A DNA stretch of 55,307 nucleotides from Peptoniphilaceae bacterium (GTDB lineage Bacteria; Bacillota; Clostridia; Tissierellales; Peptoniphilaceae). The translations under genes and the position numbers were made by a program. Where the stretch lies: contig JAQYEZ010000040.1 in NCBI GenBank assembly GCA_028723425.1, positions 1-55,307 on the forward strand, in the 5' to 3' direction. This document shows positions 46,415-55,307 of this stretch, one piece after another. A model generated the notes under the pieces. The model was not told the DNA's origin. It searched no databases and saw only the letters and a list, made by a program, of their open reading frames with translations. How positions within the stretch are numbered: the stretch's first letter is position 1; the number at the start of each line of letters is the position of its first letter.

Positions 46415-47777
46415 ATTAAAAAATGATATTATAGACTATAAGCTTATTAGTCCCAAAGATACTATTATTATTGGAGCAAGTGGAGGACCTGATAGTCAGT
46501 TTATGATTTATGCACTTAGAGAAGTTCAAGCTTATTTTGATTTTGATATTGTCTTAGTGCATTTAAACCATTTACATAGAAAAGATGCAATTGATGATGA
46601 AAACTTGGTTATAGAAACTGCTAAAACTTTGGGCTATACTTATTTTGTAGAAAGAAAGTCTATGGATGATTTTGCAAAAAAAGAAAAGCTATCACCTGAA
46701 GATGCAGGTAGAAGACTTAGGTACGATCTTTTTAGAAGGATTTGTAAAACTTATCCTAAGGCAAAAATTGCTGTTGGTCACAACAAGGATGACCAAGCAG
46801 AAACTATACTTATGAGAATAATTAGAGGTACTGGCCTTGATGGTCTAAAAGCTATGGATTATAAGTCAGAAGATATAATTAGACCTATTCTTTCTTTTTC
46901 TAAAAAAGAGATATTATCTTACCTAGATATGGAAAATATAAATTATCATATAGACTCTACTAATCTCCAAACAGACTACACCAGAAATAGAATTAGGCTA
47001 GAAATTATTCCTAAAATAGAAGAAATAAATCCTAGCTTTAAGGATTCATTAATAAATTTATCACTTATAGCAAAAGATGACCTTTCTATAATAGAGTCTA
47101 TAGAAAATGAGTCTTTTTTTAATCTTTTAAAGACAAAAGATAGTAAGCATCTTAGTCTTGATAGGAAAGCTTTTGAAAATTTAGATAATCCTTTAAGATA
47201 TAGGATTATAAGAAAATGCGTAGAAGAGCTTAATAAGTCTTTAAATAATTTTTCAAGGCTAAATATTCATAATTTTGCATCTCTTGTTAATATGCAAAGC
47301 GGTAAAATTATAAAAAAGGATAATATTATTTTCCAAAAAAACTACAAGACTTATGATTTTTATACAAGTGATTTTTTTGAAAAAGAAAATGATTTTTCCA
47401 AAGAAGTAAAACTTTACCCAAAAGCTCAATGTGACTTTGGAAGATATAGAATAAGAACGGATATTATTGATCTAAAAACTTACAAAAATTCAAAGAGGAA
47501 CAATAGGGAGTTTTTTGATTATGATAAGTTAGAATTTCCTCTTTTAGTTAGAACTAGAAGAGCTAAAGACAGGTTTTTAGCCTTTGATAATGGTCAGACT
47601 AAAAAGCTTAAAGACTTTTTTATTGACCAAAAAATTGACAGAAATATAAGAGATACAATCCCTATTATTTTATCTAAGGATACAATAATTTGGATTGCAC
47701 CTTTTAGAAGGTCAAATTATGCAAAAATTGAAGCTAATACAAAACAAATACTTATGATAGAATTGGAGGAAGTATGA
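46380..47777 (+). CDS. tilS: tRNA(Ile)-lysidine synthase
   Basis: A 465-aa ATP-dependent enzyme that adds lysine to C34 of tRNA(Ile2), turning AUG reading into AUA. The PP-loop GASGGPDSQ (32-40) and VGHNKDDQAETILMRIIRG are present, and a C-terminal tRNA-binding domain begins near residue 390. Start is either ATG 46380 or ATG 46386. Neither has a strong ribosome binding site, fitting translational coupling to the overlapping divIC. It overlaps hpt by 4 nt. Confidence 0.93.
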   Translation: MSMFTKTEIINRLKNDIIDYKLISPKDTIIIGASGGPDSQFMIYALREVQAYFDFDIVLVHLNHLHRKDAIDDENLVIETAKTLGYTYFVERKSMDDFAKKEKLSPEDAGRRLRYDLFRRICKTYPKAKIAVGHNKDDQAETILMRIIRGTGLDGLKAMDYKSEDIIRPILSFSKKEILSYLDMENINYHIDSTNLQTDYTRNRIRLEIIPKIEEINPSFKDSLINLSLIAKDDLSIIESIENESFFNLLKTKDSKHLSLDRKAFENLDNPLRYRIIRKCVEELNKSLNNFSRLNIHNFASLVNMQSGKIIKKDNIIFQKNYKTYDFYTSDFFEKENDFSKEVKLYPKAQCDFGRYRIRTDIIDLKTYKNSKRNNREFFDYDKLEFPLLVRTRRAKDRFLAFDNGQTKKLKDFFIDQKIDRNIRDTIPIILSKDTIIWIAPFRRSNYAKIEANTKQILMIELEEV

Positions 47778-48331
47778 TAAGAGATTTAGAAGAAGTAATT
47801 GATAAGGTTTTGATCGATGAAGATAGTTTACAAAAAAGAATAAAAAAACTTGCCAATCAATTAAATGAGTATTATAAGGACAAGTCTACTCTTATTCTTA
47901 TCGGTATTTTGAAAGGCTCTGTTATGTTTATGACTGATTTATCCAAAAATTTAAAAATTGACATAAAACTTGAGTTTATGGATGTTTCATCATATGGTGA
48001 TTCTACCCAATCTTCTGGTAATATCAAAATTATTAAAGATTTAGATACTGATATACAAGGCCAAGAAGTTCTTATAGTAGAAGATATCATTGATACAGGT
48101 AGAACTCTTAAATATTTAAAGGAATCTTTGATAAATAGAGGAGCAAAAGATGTCAAAATAATAACTCTACTTGATAAGCCAGAAAGAAGGGAAACAGCTA
48201 TAGTTCCTGACTGGACAGGTTTTAAGATTCCGAATGAATTTGTAGTTGGCTATGGTTTGGATTATGCCCAATTATACAGGGGCTTACCATATATAGGAGT
48301 ATTAAAAAGATCAGTATATGAACAACAATAA
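47774..48331 (+). CDS. hpt: Hypoxanthine phosphoribosyltransferase
   Basis: A 185-aa purine salvage enzyme making IMP/GMP from hypoxanthine/guanine and PRPP. The PRPP loop VLIVEDIIDTGRTL and the flexible-loop region VSSYGDSTQSSGN are clear. The tilS-hpt-ftsH order is standard in Firmicutes. The NCS2 permease at 6803 could supply its substrates. It overlaps ftsH by 14 nt. RBS GGAGG. Confidence 0.95.
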   Translation: MIRDLEEVIDKVLIDEDSLQKRIKKLANQLNEYYKDKSTLILIGILKGSVMFMTDLSKNLKIDIKLEFMDVSSYGDSTQSSGNIKIIKDLDTDIQGQEVLIVEDIIDTGRTLKYLKESLINRGAKDVKIITLLDKPERRETAIVPDWTGFKIPNEFVVGYGLDYAQLYRGLPYIGVLKRSVYEQQ

Positions 48332-50150
48332 AAGAAGATTTGGAAGTATTTTGCCTTCTATACTTATGTTTATCTTAGTTTTTTCTATATTCTCCAGATT
48401 TTTTGGAGTTTTAGATCCTAATGAGGTAAACATAAACAAGGCAATAGAAGAAATAGAAAAAGATAATATAAAAAGAATTGACCAAAAGAACGAAAAGTTG
48501 ACAATGCTGACCAAAGATGATAAGACTCTTGTAGCTTTTATATCAGGTCAGGCTCAAAGTGATTTTTATAAAGATTATTTAAAAGATAAGGTAGAAAAGG
48601 GAAAAATAGATTATTTTTATAGTCCTGGAGATAATTTTGATAAAATATCATCAATAGTGCAAATTCTTATGACAGCTATTTTGCTTTTCATGTTTTTCAA
48701 ACTTTTCCAATCAAGAAACCAAGTCAGTCAAGATGCCAATAGTTTTTCTAAGTCAAGAGCTATTTTAAATGATTCAAATAGTGATAATAAAGTAACCTTT
48801 GCAGATATAGCTGGTCTAAAAGAAGAAAAAGAAGAACTATATGAGCTTGTAGATTTTTTAAAAAATCCTGAAAAATATAAGCAGCTTGGAGCCAAAATTC
48901 CAAAGGGAGTCCTTATGGTTGGCCCTCCGGGTACTGGAAAAACTTATATATCTAGAGCCATAGCTGGTGAAGCTGGGGTACCATTTTTCTCCATATCAGG
49001 TTCAGACTTTGTAGAAATGTTTGTTGGAGTTGGAGCATCCAGAGTTAGGTCGATGTTTGAAGAAGCAAAGAAAAATTCACCTTGTATCATCTTTATAGAT
49101 GAAATTGATGCAGTTGGCAGACAAAGAGGCACAGGCTTAGGTGGAGGTCATGACGAAAGAGAACAAACTCTAAACCAACTTTTGGTAGAGATGGATGGCT
49201 TTTCTTCAAATGAAGGAATTATTATAATTGCTGCAACAAATAGGCCAGATATATTGGATAGGGCTTTGTTAAGACCGGGAAGATTTGATAGGACTATTCA
49301 TATAGGAATTCCTGATATAAAAGAAAGAGAAGAAATACTTGAAATTCATACCAAAAATAAGCCTTTGGCAAATGATATATCTTTGAGAGAGATTGCTAGT
49401 GCAACTACTGGTTTTACCCCAGCAGATTTGGAAAATTTAACCAATGAAGCGGCTATTCTCTGCGCAAGAGATAGAAGAGATAAAATTACAGGCAATGACT
49501 TCCAAAATGCAAAATTTAAGATAATAGCAGGACCTGAGAAAAAATCAAAGATAGTAAGTGAAAAAGAAAGAAGACTTACAGCTTTCCATGAGGCAGGTCA
49601 TGCCATAACCCAAACAATTATTGAGGGTATGGATCCTGTAGATTTGATTACTATTATACCAAGAGGTGGGGCAGGAGGCTTTACTTCTTTTAGACAAGAA
49701 GAAGAGAAATCTTTTATGACAAAAAAAGAGATGCAAAATGAGATTGTAACCCTACTGGGAGGAAGAGCTGCAGAAGCTTTGGTTCTTGATGATATATCTA
49801 CTGGAGCATCAAATGATATAGAAAGAGCTACAAAAATTGCAAGGCATATGGTTACAACCTATGGAATGAGTGACAAATTTGGGCCCGTTTCGTTTTCTGA
49901 AGATGGATCTATGCCATTTTTAGGTAGGGATATTAAAGCCCATAACGATGCCTCAGAAAAAACCAAGTATGAAATTGAAGAAGAAATCAGAACAATTATA
50001 GCTACTTCTTATCAAAAAGCACTAAACATTTTAAAAGAGAATGAGAAACTTTTGGAAAAGCTTAGTGAGTTGCTTTTGGAAAAGGAAACAATAAGAGAAG
50101 AAGAATTTGCTAGACTAGTGAAAGAATATAAGGATGGTAATAATGAGTAA
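48318..50150 (+). CDS. ftsH: ATP-dependent zinc metalloprotease FtsH
   Basis: A 610-aa membrane-anchored AAA+ protease. Two membrane helices (~11-29 and ~112-130) flank an external domain. The ATPase has Walker A GPPGTGKT (202-209), Walker [10 protein letters not shown] and the second region of homology with [20 protein letters not shown]. The zinc site is HEAGH (424-428). It degrades misassembled membrane proteins and regulators. The last gene of the rqcP operon apart from the small membrane protein it overlaps. Confidence 0.96.
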   Translation: MNNNKRRFGSILPSILMFILVFSIFSRFFGVLDPNEVNINKAIEEIEKDNIKRIDQKNEKLTMLTKDDKTLVAFISGQAQSDFYKDYLKDKVEKGKIDYFYSPGDNFDKISSIVQILMTAILLFMFFKLFQSRNQVSQDANSFSKSRAILNDSNSDNKVTFADIAGLKEEKEELYELVDFLKNPEKYKQLGAKIPKGVLMVGPPGTGKTYISRAIAGEAGVPFFSISGSDFVEMFVGVGASRVRSMFEEAKKNSPCIIFIDEIDAVGRQRGTGLGGGHDEREQTLNQLLVEMDGFSSNEGIIIIAATNRPDILDRALLRPGRFDRTIHIGIPDIKEREEILEIHTKNKPLANDISLREIASATTGFTPADLENLTNEAAILCARDRRDKITGNDFQNAKFKIIAGPEKKSKIVSEKERRLTAFHEAGHAITQTIIEGMDPVDLITIIPRGGAGGFTSFRQEEEKSFMTKKEMQNEIVTLLGGRAAEALVLDDISTGASNDIERATKIARHMVTTYGMSDKFGPVSFSEDGSMPFLGRDIKAHNDASEKTKYEIEEEIRTIIATSYQKALNILKENEKLLEKLSELLLEKETIREEEFARLVKEYKDGNNE

Positions 50151-50643
50151 AAGCTCTAATTTAGATAAATTTATTATAATTTTATATGTAGTAATGATAG
50201 GATTTTTGGCTTATAGAATATATAAATCTACCAAAGAAAAGAAAAACTTAGAAGGGGAGATAACAACTTTTGCCAAAAGAGTTTCAACAATGGAATATAT
50301 CCTATTTGCTATGCTTATAGCAACAGGTGGCTTTAACCTCTATAATGGTTTGAAAGAAAATATTCAATACAACCAAATTACTGGTGGCGTAATGATTGTA
50401 ATGGCAATTGTATTTTTCTTCGTAACCAAGGAGAAACTCTATATAGGTGAAAATGGACTTATGATGACTGGAAAGTTTTATTCATATAAGGAAATTAAAA
50501 AGTTTGGCTTTGATCCTGATCGTGGCGATTTTGTAATTCTTGTTAAGTCTAAGGGCCAAGAGTCAAGACATGCAGCCCAAGTAAATAAAAATAACATAGA
50601 AACTATTAACACCTTGATGAGGAAATATAAACTTGGCAAATAA
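50143..50643 (+). CDS. Small membrane protein with C-terminal soluble domain, unknown function
   Basis: A 166-aa protein. Three hydrophobic segments lie at about residues 8-26, 48-65 and 77-94. A soluble tail follows, opening LYIGENGLMMTGKFYSYKEI and containing FVILVKSKGQ, which looks like the beta-rich domain of DUF5673-type membrane proteins, a tentative match. The start at 50143 is chosen because AAGGA lies 8 nt ahead. An in-frame ATG at 50134 has none. It overlaps ftsH by 8 nt, so it is part of that operon, which ends at the hairpin 50644-50669. Confidence 0.7.
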   Translation: MSKSSNLDKFIIILYVVMIGFLAYRIYKSTKEKKNLEGEITTFAKRVSTMEYILFAMLIATGGFNLYNGLKENIQYNQITGGVMIVMAIVFFFVTKEKLYIGENGLMMTGKFYSYKEIKKFGFDPDRGDFVILVKSKGQESRHAAQVNKNNIETINTLMRKYKLGK

Positions 50644-50669
50644 CCTGTCTTGAAAAAGATAGGCTTTTG
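50644..50669 (+). terminator. Intrinsic terminator after the ftsH operon
   Basis: CCTGTCTT/AAGATAGG (8 bp, one G-U) closed by a GAAA tetraloop, followed by CTTTTG. It overlaps the -35 of the next promoter. Confidence 0.7.
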
Positions 50670-50678
50670 TCGTATATT
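50650..50678 (+). promoter_or_regulatory. Promoter of the coaX-lysS genes
   Basis: TTGAAA (50650-50655), a 17-nt spacer, TATATT (50673-50678). The -35 lies inside the loop of the preceding terminator. Confidence 0.65.
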
Positions 50679-50722
50679 TATATAGTTAATATAAATACTA
50701 TGATTAAATAAAGGGAGAATAG

Positions 50723-51514
50723 ATGTTACTAGTAGTAGATATTGGAAACTCTAATACAGTTATTGGAGTTTACGATAAAGATGATTTAATTGGAAGATTT
50801 AGAGTCACAACTAGGGATAGGATAACAAGTGATGAGATTTTGGGAGTGCTTTATAACACCCTAAATATTAAAAATATAGACAAAGACTTAATAGAAGATA
50901 GTATAATATCATCTGTAGTACCAGATGTTCTCTATGCTTGGCAATCAGCTATAGTTAAGTTCTTTGGTAGGGAAGCTATGATAGTAGGGGTTGGCACAAA
51001 AACTGGTATTGAGATAAAATATGACAATCCAAAAACTGTGGGAGCTGATAGAATTGTAGATGCTGTAGCAGCCTTTTATAAATATGGAGGACCTTGTATT
51101 GTTGTAGATCTTGGGACAGCATCGACTTTTGATGTTATAAGCCCAAATGGTCAATATTTAGGTGGTTCTATTGCTCCTGGTATTAAAGTTGCCTTAGATG
51201 CCTTGGTTGAAGGGACGGCTCAACTACCAACAATAGAACTTCATGATCCAGAAACTGCTATAGCTAGAAATACTCCTGAAGCCATAAACGCTGGTATGAT
51301 TTATGGCTATATAGGCTTAATTGATGGTATTATTAGAAGGCTCTTGGATGAAATAAAAGAAAAATGTGGAGTAGATGAACAAGATGTTAAAATCATCTCT
51401 ACAGGTGGATATTCAGAACTACTAGCATCAGAAAGTAAATATATAGATATCATAGAAGGCAATCTCACCTTGGAAGGGTTAAAAATTATCTATGAAAGAA
51501 CAAGCTCTAGATAA
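50723..51514 (+). CDS. coaX: Type III pantothenate kinase
   Basis: A 263-aa ASKHA-fold kinase for the first step of coenzyme A synthesis, not inhibited by CoA in this class. Visible are the phosphate-binding VVDIGNSNTVIGVY, the pantothenate/phosphate segment GADRIVDAVAAF, the second phosphate site VVDLGTASTFDVI and GGSIAPGI. RBS GGGAG. It overlaps the dihydrouridine synthase gene by 23 nt, as in several Firmicutes. Confidence 0.94.
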   Translation: MLLVVDIGNSNTVIGVYDKDDLIGRFRVTTRDRITSDEILGVLYNTLNIKNIDKDLIEDSIISSVVPDVLYAWQSAIVKFFGREAMIVGVGTKTGIEIKYDNPKTVGADRIVDAVAAFYKYGGPCIVVDLGTASTFDVISPNGQYLGGSIAPGIKVALDALVEGTAQLPTIELHDPETAIARNTPEAINAGMIYGYIGLIDGIIRRLLDEIKEKCGVDEQDVKIISTGGYSELLASESKYIDIIEGNLTLEGLKIIYERTSSR

Positions 51515-52457
51515 ACAAATCATGCTTGCTCCCTTGGCTGGTGTTACTGATGTAAGTTTTAGACTTATATGTGAAAATTACGGGGCTGACAAGACTTTTA
51601 CTGAAATGGTTTCTTGCAAGGCCCTTAATTATGAAAATAGAAAAACTGAAGATTTGATTTTTATAGCAGATGAAGAAAAAAAATGCAATATCCAACTTTT
51701 TGGATCAGATCCTAAGATAATAAAAAAAGTATTAAAAGAGAAAATAAATCCAATAGAAAACATTACAGATATTAGTTTTAACATGGGTTGTCCAGTTCCA
51801 AAAGTAACAAAAAATGGCGAGGGAGCAGCACTTATGGCAAAGCCAGATTTAGTAAGGCAAATATGTGAGACTTTGGTAGATAATACAGACAAAAAAGTCA
51901 ACATAAAATTTAGGCTAGGTCTTGATGAAAAAAGCAAAAATTATATACAAATAGGAAAAATTGCCCAAAGTGCTGGAATAGCTTATGTAATCCTACATGG
52001 TAGGACCAAAGAACAGATGTATACTGGCAAGGCTTGTTGGCAAGCAATAAAAGAATTAAAAGATGCTCTAAACATACCAGTAATTGCAAATGGAGATGTA
52101 TTTTCAGTAGAAGATTATATTGAAATAATCAAACTTACGGGAGCTGATGGGGTAATGCTTGCTCGTGGAGCTATGGGAAATCCATTCTTGTTTAAAGAAA
52201 TAAAAGACTATATAAAAACAGGCACTTATAAGAAACCCACTCCACAAGAAATAATAGACCAGCTTATAGATCATTATAAACTTGCCTTAAAGTATAAGAG
52301 AGAAGATCTTGTTATTAGCCAAATGAGAAAGCAAGTATCCTGGTATACAAAGGGACTTAAAAATTCTAGTAAACTTAGACAAAAAGTAAATACGTTAAAT
52401 AATAAGGATCAAATTTTTGATACTTTATATAAATATAAAGATAGTTTAGAAGGATGA
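51492..52457 (+). CDS. dus: tRNA-dihydrouridine synthase (DusB family)
   Basis: A 321-aa FMN enzyme reducing uridines of the tRNA D-loop. The TIM barrel starts LAPLAGVTDVSFRLI. NMGCPVPKVTKNGEGAALM carries the catalytic cysteine, and VILHGRTKEQMYTG and GVMLARGAMGNPF bind FMN. It lies between coaX and greA, the position of dusB-like genes in Clostridia. The exact uridine is not predictable. Confidence 0.92.
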   Translation: MKEQALDKQIMLAPLAGVTDVSFRLICENYGADKTFTEMVSCKALNYENRKTEDLIFIADEEKKCNIQLFGSDPKIIKKVLKEKINPIENITDISFNMGCPVPKVTKNGEGAALMAKPDLVRQICETLVDNTDKKVNIKFRLGLDEKSKNYIQIGKIAQSAGIAYVILHGRTKEQMYTGKACWQAIKELKDALNIPVIANGDVFSVEDYIEIIKLTGADGVMLARGAMGNPFLFKEIKDYIKTGTYKKPTPQEIIDQLIDHYKLALKYKREDLVISQMRKQVSWYTKGLKNSSKLRQKVNTLNNKDQIFDTLYKYKDSLEG

Positions 52458-52461
52458 GAAT

Positions 52462-52935
52462 ATGACAGAAAATAAAGAAGTAATATTAAGTAAAGAGTAT
52501 TTGGAAAAATTAGAAGACGAATTAGAGTATCTAAAAACAAAAAGAAGACCAGAAATAGCCGAAAAAATTAAGGTAGCAAGAAGTTTTGGAGACCTTTCAG
52601 AAAATGCTGACTATGATGAAGCTAAAAATGAACAAGGTGAAGTAGAATCTAGGATAGCAAAAGTAGAAGATATGATTCGTCATGCTATAACCTTTGAAGA
52701 AAATACTAATGCTGATGAGGTTGGAGTCGGTAATACTGTACTTATCCATGATGAGGAATTTGATGAAGATATGGAATACAAAATTGTTGGTACAGCAGAA
52801 TCAAATCCACTTGAAGGATTTATTTCAAATGAATCCCCTGTTGGGGCTGCACTTTTGGGAAGAAAAGTTGGAGATAGGGTAGAAATTCAAACTCCACAAG
52901 GAAAAGTTTACTATATTATCAAAGAAATAAGATAG
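52462..52935 (+). CDS. greA: Transcription elongation factor GreA
   Basis: A 157-aa factor that rescues backtracked RNA polymerase by stimulating transcript cleavage. The N-terminal coiled coil (to residue ~75) bears the acidic tip in [19 protein letters not shown]. The C-terminal FKBP-like domain has the ending [20 protein letters not shown]. It lies 4 bp behind the dihydrouridine synthase gene and 8 bp before lysS, the usual greA-lysS pair. Confidence 0.96.
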   Translation: MTENKEVILSKEYLEKLEDELEYLKTKRRPEIAEKIKVARSFGDLSENADYDEAKNEQGEVESRIAKVEDMIRHAITFEENTNADEVGVGNTVLIHDEEFDEDMEYKIVGTAESNPLEGFISNESPVGAALLGRKVGDRVEIQTPQGKVYYIIKEIR

Positions 52936-52943
52936 GAGAGATT

Positions 52944-54842
52944 ATGGCACACGAAAAAAGTCAAGATTTAAATGAAATGCTCCAAATTAAGAGGCAAAAA
53001 CTACATGATTTAAAAGAAGCAGGAAAGGATCCACATAGAATTGTAAACTTTAAAAATAGGATTGCTTCATCAGAAATCAAAGAAAATTTTGAAAAATATG
53101 AAGGCCAAGAAGTTAGAGTAGCTGGTAGAATTAGGGCTAGACGTGGACATGGTAACATGAGTTTTATGGATTTACAAGATTCTGAAGGAATGATTCAAAT
53201 TGTAAATCGTAAAAATGTTATTGTTGAAGATTTCAAGGATACCAAAGACTATGATATTGGAGATATAATTGGTGTAGAAGGAAAAGTTTTTAAAACTAAC
53301 CAAGGCGAAATATCCATAGAAACAACAAAGGCTTTGCTCTTAACCAAATCTTTACAAATTTTGCCAGAAAAATGGCATGGCTTAAAAGATCCTGACATAA
53401 GATACAGACAAAGATATCTTGATTTAATCGTAAATCCAGAAGTAAAACAAGTTTTTGTAAAAAGAAGTAAAATAATTTCTGAGATAAGATCTTTCCTAGA
53501 TACAAGAGGTTTCTTAGAAGTTGAAACCCCAATCTTAAACACTATAGCAGGCGGAGCAACAGCAAGACCATTTATCACTCACCACAACACCTTGGATATT
53601 GACATGTACCTAAGAATTGCTAATGAACTTTATCTAAAAAGATTAATAGTTGGTGGCTTTGACAAAGTATATGAAATGGGAAGAATGTTCAGAAATGAAG
53701 GAATGGACCCAAGCCACAATCCAGAATATACCGCTATGGAACTATACCAAGCTTATGGTGATTATGAAGATATGATGGAAATCACAGAAAATATGATTGC
53801 TACTGTAGCCCAAAAAGTACTTGGATCAACAAAAGTTAGCTATGGGGATAAAGAAATAGACTTTAAAGTTCCATGGAAAAGAATGACAATGATTGATTCA
53901 ATCAAAGAAAAAACTGGTATAGATTTCAATCAAATCACAGACTATGAAGAATGTGTAAGGCTAGCAAAAGAAAAAGAAATAGAAGTAAAAGAGACTAGGG
54001 GAGAGATAATAGCAGAATTCTTTGAAGAATTTGTAGAAGATAGCTTAATCCAACCAACTTTTATCACAGACTATCCTGTAGAGATATCACCACTAGCAAA
54101 AAGAAAAAATGATGATAGATCACTAACCTATAGATTTGAGGCCTTTGCCAATGGATGGGAAATCGGAAATGCCTTTTCTGAATTAAACGATGCTGAAGAT
54201 CAAAAACAAAGATTTGAAAAGCAAGTTGAAAAAAGAGAAAAAGGTGATAGTGAAGCCCAAATGATGGACTATGACTTTGTAAATGCCTTAGAGGTAGGTC
54301 TTCCACCAACAGGAGGACTTGGTCTTGGTATAGATAGAATTATCATGATTTTAACCAACCAAAGATCAATCAGAGATGTACTATTATTCCCTACAATGAA
54401 GCCATTCGAAAAAAATGTAGACAAACTTACACAAAAAGCTACAGAAGAAATACAAGAAAAAACAATAGATTTTTCAAAAGTAAAAGTAGAACCTCTATTC
54501 GAAGAAATGGTAGACTTTGAAACTTTCTCAAAATCTGACTTTAGAGCGGTAAAAGTTTTAAACTGTGAGGAAGTAGCAAAATCCAAAAAACTACTAAAGT
54601 TTACCCTAGATGATGGCTCAGGAAAAGAAAGAACAATACTTTCAGGAATAAAAATGTACTATCAAGCAGAAGAACTAATCGGCAAAACACTTTTAGCAAT
54701 TACAAACCTTCCACCAAGAAAAATGATGGGAGTAGACTCTGAAGGAATGATTATTTCAGCTATACACGAAGAAGAAGGCGAGGAAAAGTTAAATCTTGTA
54801 ATCTTACCAAATTATATTCCTGCAGGGGCAAAAATGTATTAA
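52944..54842 (+). CDS. lysS: Lysyl-tRNA synthetase (class II) with C-terminal tRNA-binding domain
   Basis: A 632-aa protein. Residues ~1-500 are a normal class II LysRS: anticodon-binding OB fold (~65-150), motif 1 near [13 protein letters not shown], motif 2 in [21 protein letters not shown] and motif 3 in [14 protein letters not shown]. Residues 522-632 are an extra Trbp111/EMAPII-like OB domain ([20 protein letters not shown], then [17 protein letters not shown]), better known from the C-terminus of MetRS. A normal bacterial LysRS is about 500 aa. The extra domain probably raises tRNA affinity. RBS GGAGAG. Terminator follows. Confidence 0.95.
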   Translation: MAHEKSQDLNEMLQIKRQKLHDLKEAGKDPHRIVNFKNRIASSEIKENFEKYEGQEVRVAGRIRARRGHGNMSFMDLQDSEGMIQIVNRKNVIVEDFKDTKDYDIGDIIGVEGKVFKTNQGEISIETTKALLLTKSLQILPEKWHGLKDPDIRYRQRYLDLIVNPEVKQVFVKRSKIISEIRSFLDTRGFLEVETPILNTIAGGATARPFITHHNTLDIDMYLRIANELYLKRLIVGGFDKVYEMGRMFRNEGMDPSHNPEYTAMELYQAYGDYEDMMEITENMIATVAQKVLGSTKVSYGDKEIDFKVPWKRMTMIDSIKEKTGIDFNQITDYEECVRLAKEKEIEVKETRGEIIAEFFEEFVEDSLIQPTFITDYPVEISPLAKRKNDDRSLTYRFEAFANGWEIGNAFSELNDAEDQKQRFEKQVEKREKGDSEAQMMDYDFVNALEVGLPPTGGLGLGIDRIIMILTNQRSIRDVLLFPTMKPFEKNVDKLTQKATEEIQEKTIDFSKVKVEPLFEEMVDFETFSKSDFRAVKVLNCEEVAKSKKLLKFTLDDGSGKERTILSGIKMYYQAEELIGKTLLAITNLPPRKMMGVDSEGMIISAIHEEEGEEKLNLVILPNYIPAGAKMY

Positions 54843-54890
54843 AAAGGCTCTTTATCAATTATAGGATAAATAAAAAATAATAATGTATTT

Positions 54891-54919
54891 ATAGAGGTGG
54901 ATATCTACCTCTATTTTTT
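54891..54919 (+). terminator. Intrinsic terminator after lysS
   Basis: TAGAGGTGG pairs with CTACCTCTA (with a G-U), then TTTTTT. Confidence 0.85.
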
Positions 54920-55018
54920 AATATTATCTATAGTTTCAGTTGCCTAGCTTAAAAAATAAATAATACTAATCACTAAATAAGTATTCCAAACATGAGTTAA
55001 ATATGATATAATAAAGAT

Positions 55019-55307
55019 ATGAATAATATAAATACAAAACAAAAAATAGAAGAATTAGAAATCGCAAGAAAAAATACCAACAATAAAAAAGAAGATATAA
55101 GATTAAAAGCAGTAATACTTAGATTAAAAGGATTAAAATTAAGGGAGATATCAGAAAAGCTCGATGTTACAATAAGGGCTATATCTAAGTGGATAAAAAA
55201 ATATGAAGAATCTTCAATACAAGGACTCATGAATAAAAAAAGAGTTGGAAATAGAAGGAATATGTCATTTGAAGAGGAAGAAGAATTCCTAAAACAATTT
55301 GAAGAAA
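55019..55307 (+). CDS. IS630-family transposase, N-terminal part (runs off the window)
   Basis: From ATG 55019 the frame stays open to the window end (96 residues). KEDIRLKAVILRLKGLKLRE followed by ISEKLDVTIRAISKWIKKYEE is a helix-turn-helix of the IS630/Tc1 type, and GLMNKKRVGNRRNMSFEEEEE fits the linker that follows. The DDE catalytic domain lies beyond the window. A TATAAT (55007-55012) stands just upstream. The left terminal repeat and TA target site could not be placed with certainty in 54940-55018. Confidence 0.75.
   Translation, partial: MNNINTKQKIEELEIARKNTNNKKEDIRLKAVILRLKGLKLREISEKLDVTIRAISKWIKKYEESSIQGLMNKKRVGNRRNMSFEEEEEFLKQFEE

Overview
The window reads as a low-GC Gram-positive anaerobe, most like the Peptoniphilaceae (Anaerococcus, Peptoniphilus, Finegoldia). 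The grounds are strongly AT-rich DNA, AGGAGG-type ribosome binding sites, a PolC-type polymerase, and Firmicutes-style operons (uppS-cdsA-rseP-ispG-polC, rimP-nusA-ylxR-infB-rbfA, rqcP-divIC-tilS-hpt-ftsH). The genus is inferred from protein flavour and gene order, not from a search.

Layout. 1-650: the 3' end of a group II intron (maturase C-terminus, domains V and VI), followed by two tandem copies of a ~206-bp structured non-coding element. 739-4051: a MarR regulator divergent from an APC amino-acid permease and a MalY/PatB C-S lyase, with a near-perfect palindrome at the permease promoter. 4269-6573: DUF969, DUF979 and pyrrolidone-carboxylate peptidase, probably a pyroglutamate uptake and release module. 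6803-9617: a xanthine-type permease, an unknown coiled-coil protein, a PC4/YdbC-like protein and a prolyl-tRNA editing protein. 9668-11840: cysteine desulfurase and MnmA for tRNA 2-thiolation. 12060-14759 (minus): an unusual pair, a PLD-nuclease/P-loop ATPase fusion and a recombinase-like protein that has lost its catalytic arginines. 14956-22665: ComM, an RluA-type pseudouridine synthase, an RmlD-like reductase, a dicarboxylate symporter, an orphan GspE-type ATPase and an ABC exporter.

22924-44628 is an almost unbroken housekeeping block: lipid carrier and phospholipid synthesis, site-2 protease, IspG, PolC, the nusA-infB operon, NrnA, TruB, RibF, rpsO, pnp, FtsK, PgsA and RecA. DinB lies convergent to recA. 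45859-50643 holds RqcP, DivIC, TilS, Hpt, FtsH and a small membrane protein. 50723-54842 holds CoaX, a dihydrouridine synthase, GreA and a LysRS carrying an extra C-terminal tRNA-binding domain. The window ends inside an IS630-like transposase gene, so mobile DNA sits at both edges.

Most of the window is ordinary core genome. The parts most worth a second look are the PLD-ATPase/pseudo-recombinase pair, the tandem structured repeats, the apparently metal-dead PHP domain of PolC, the LysRS fusion, the absence of dxr from its usual slot, and several readable regulatory sites.
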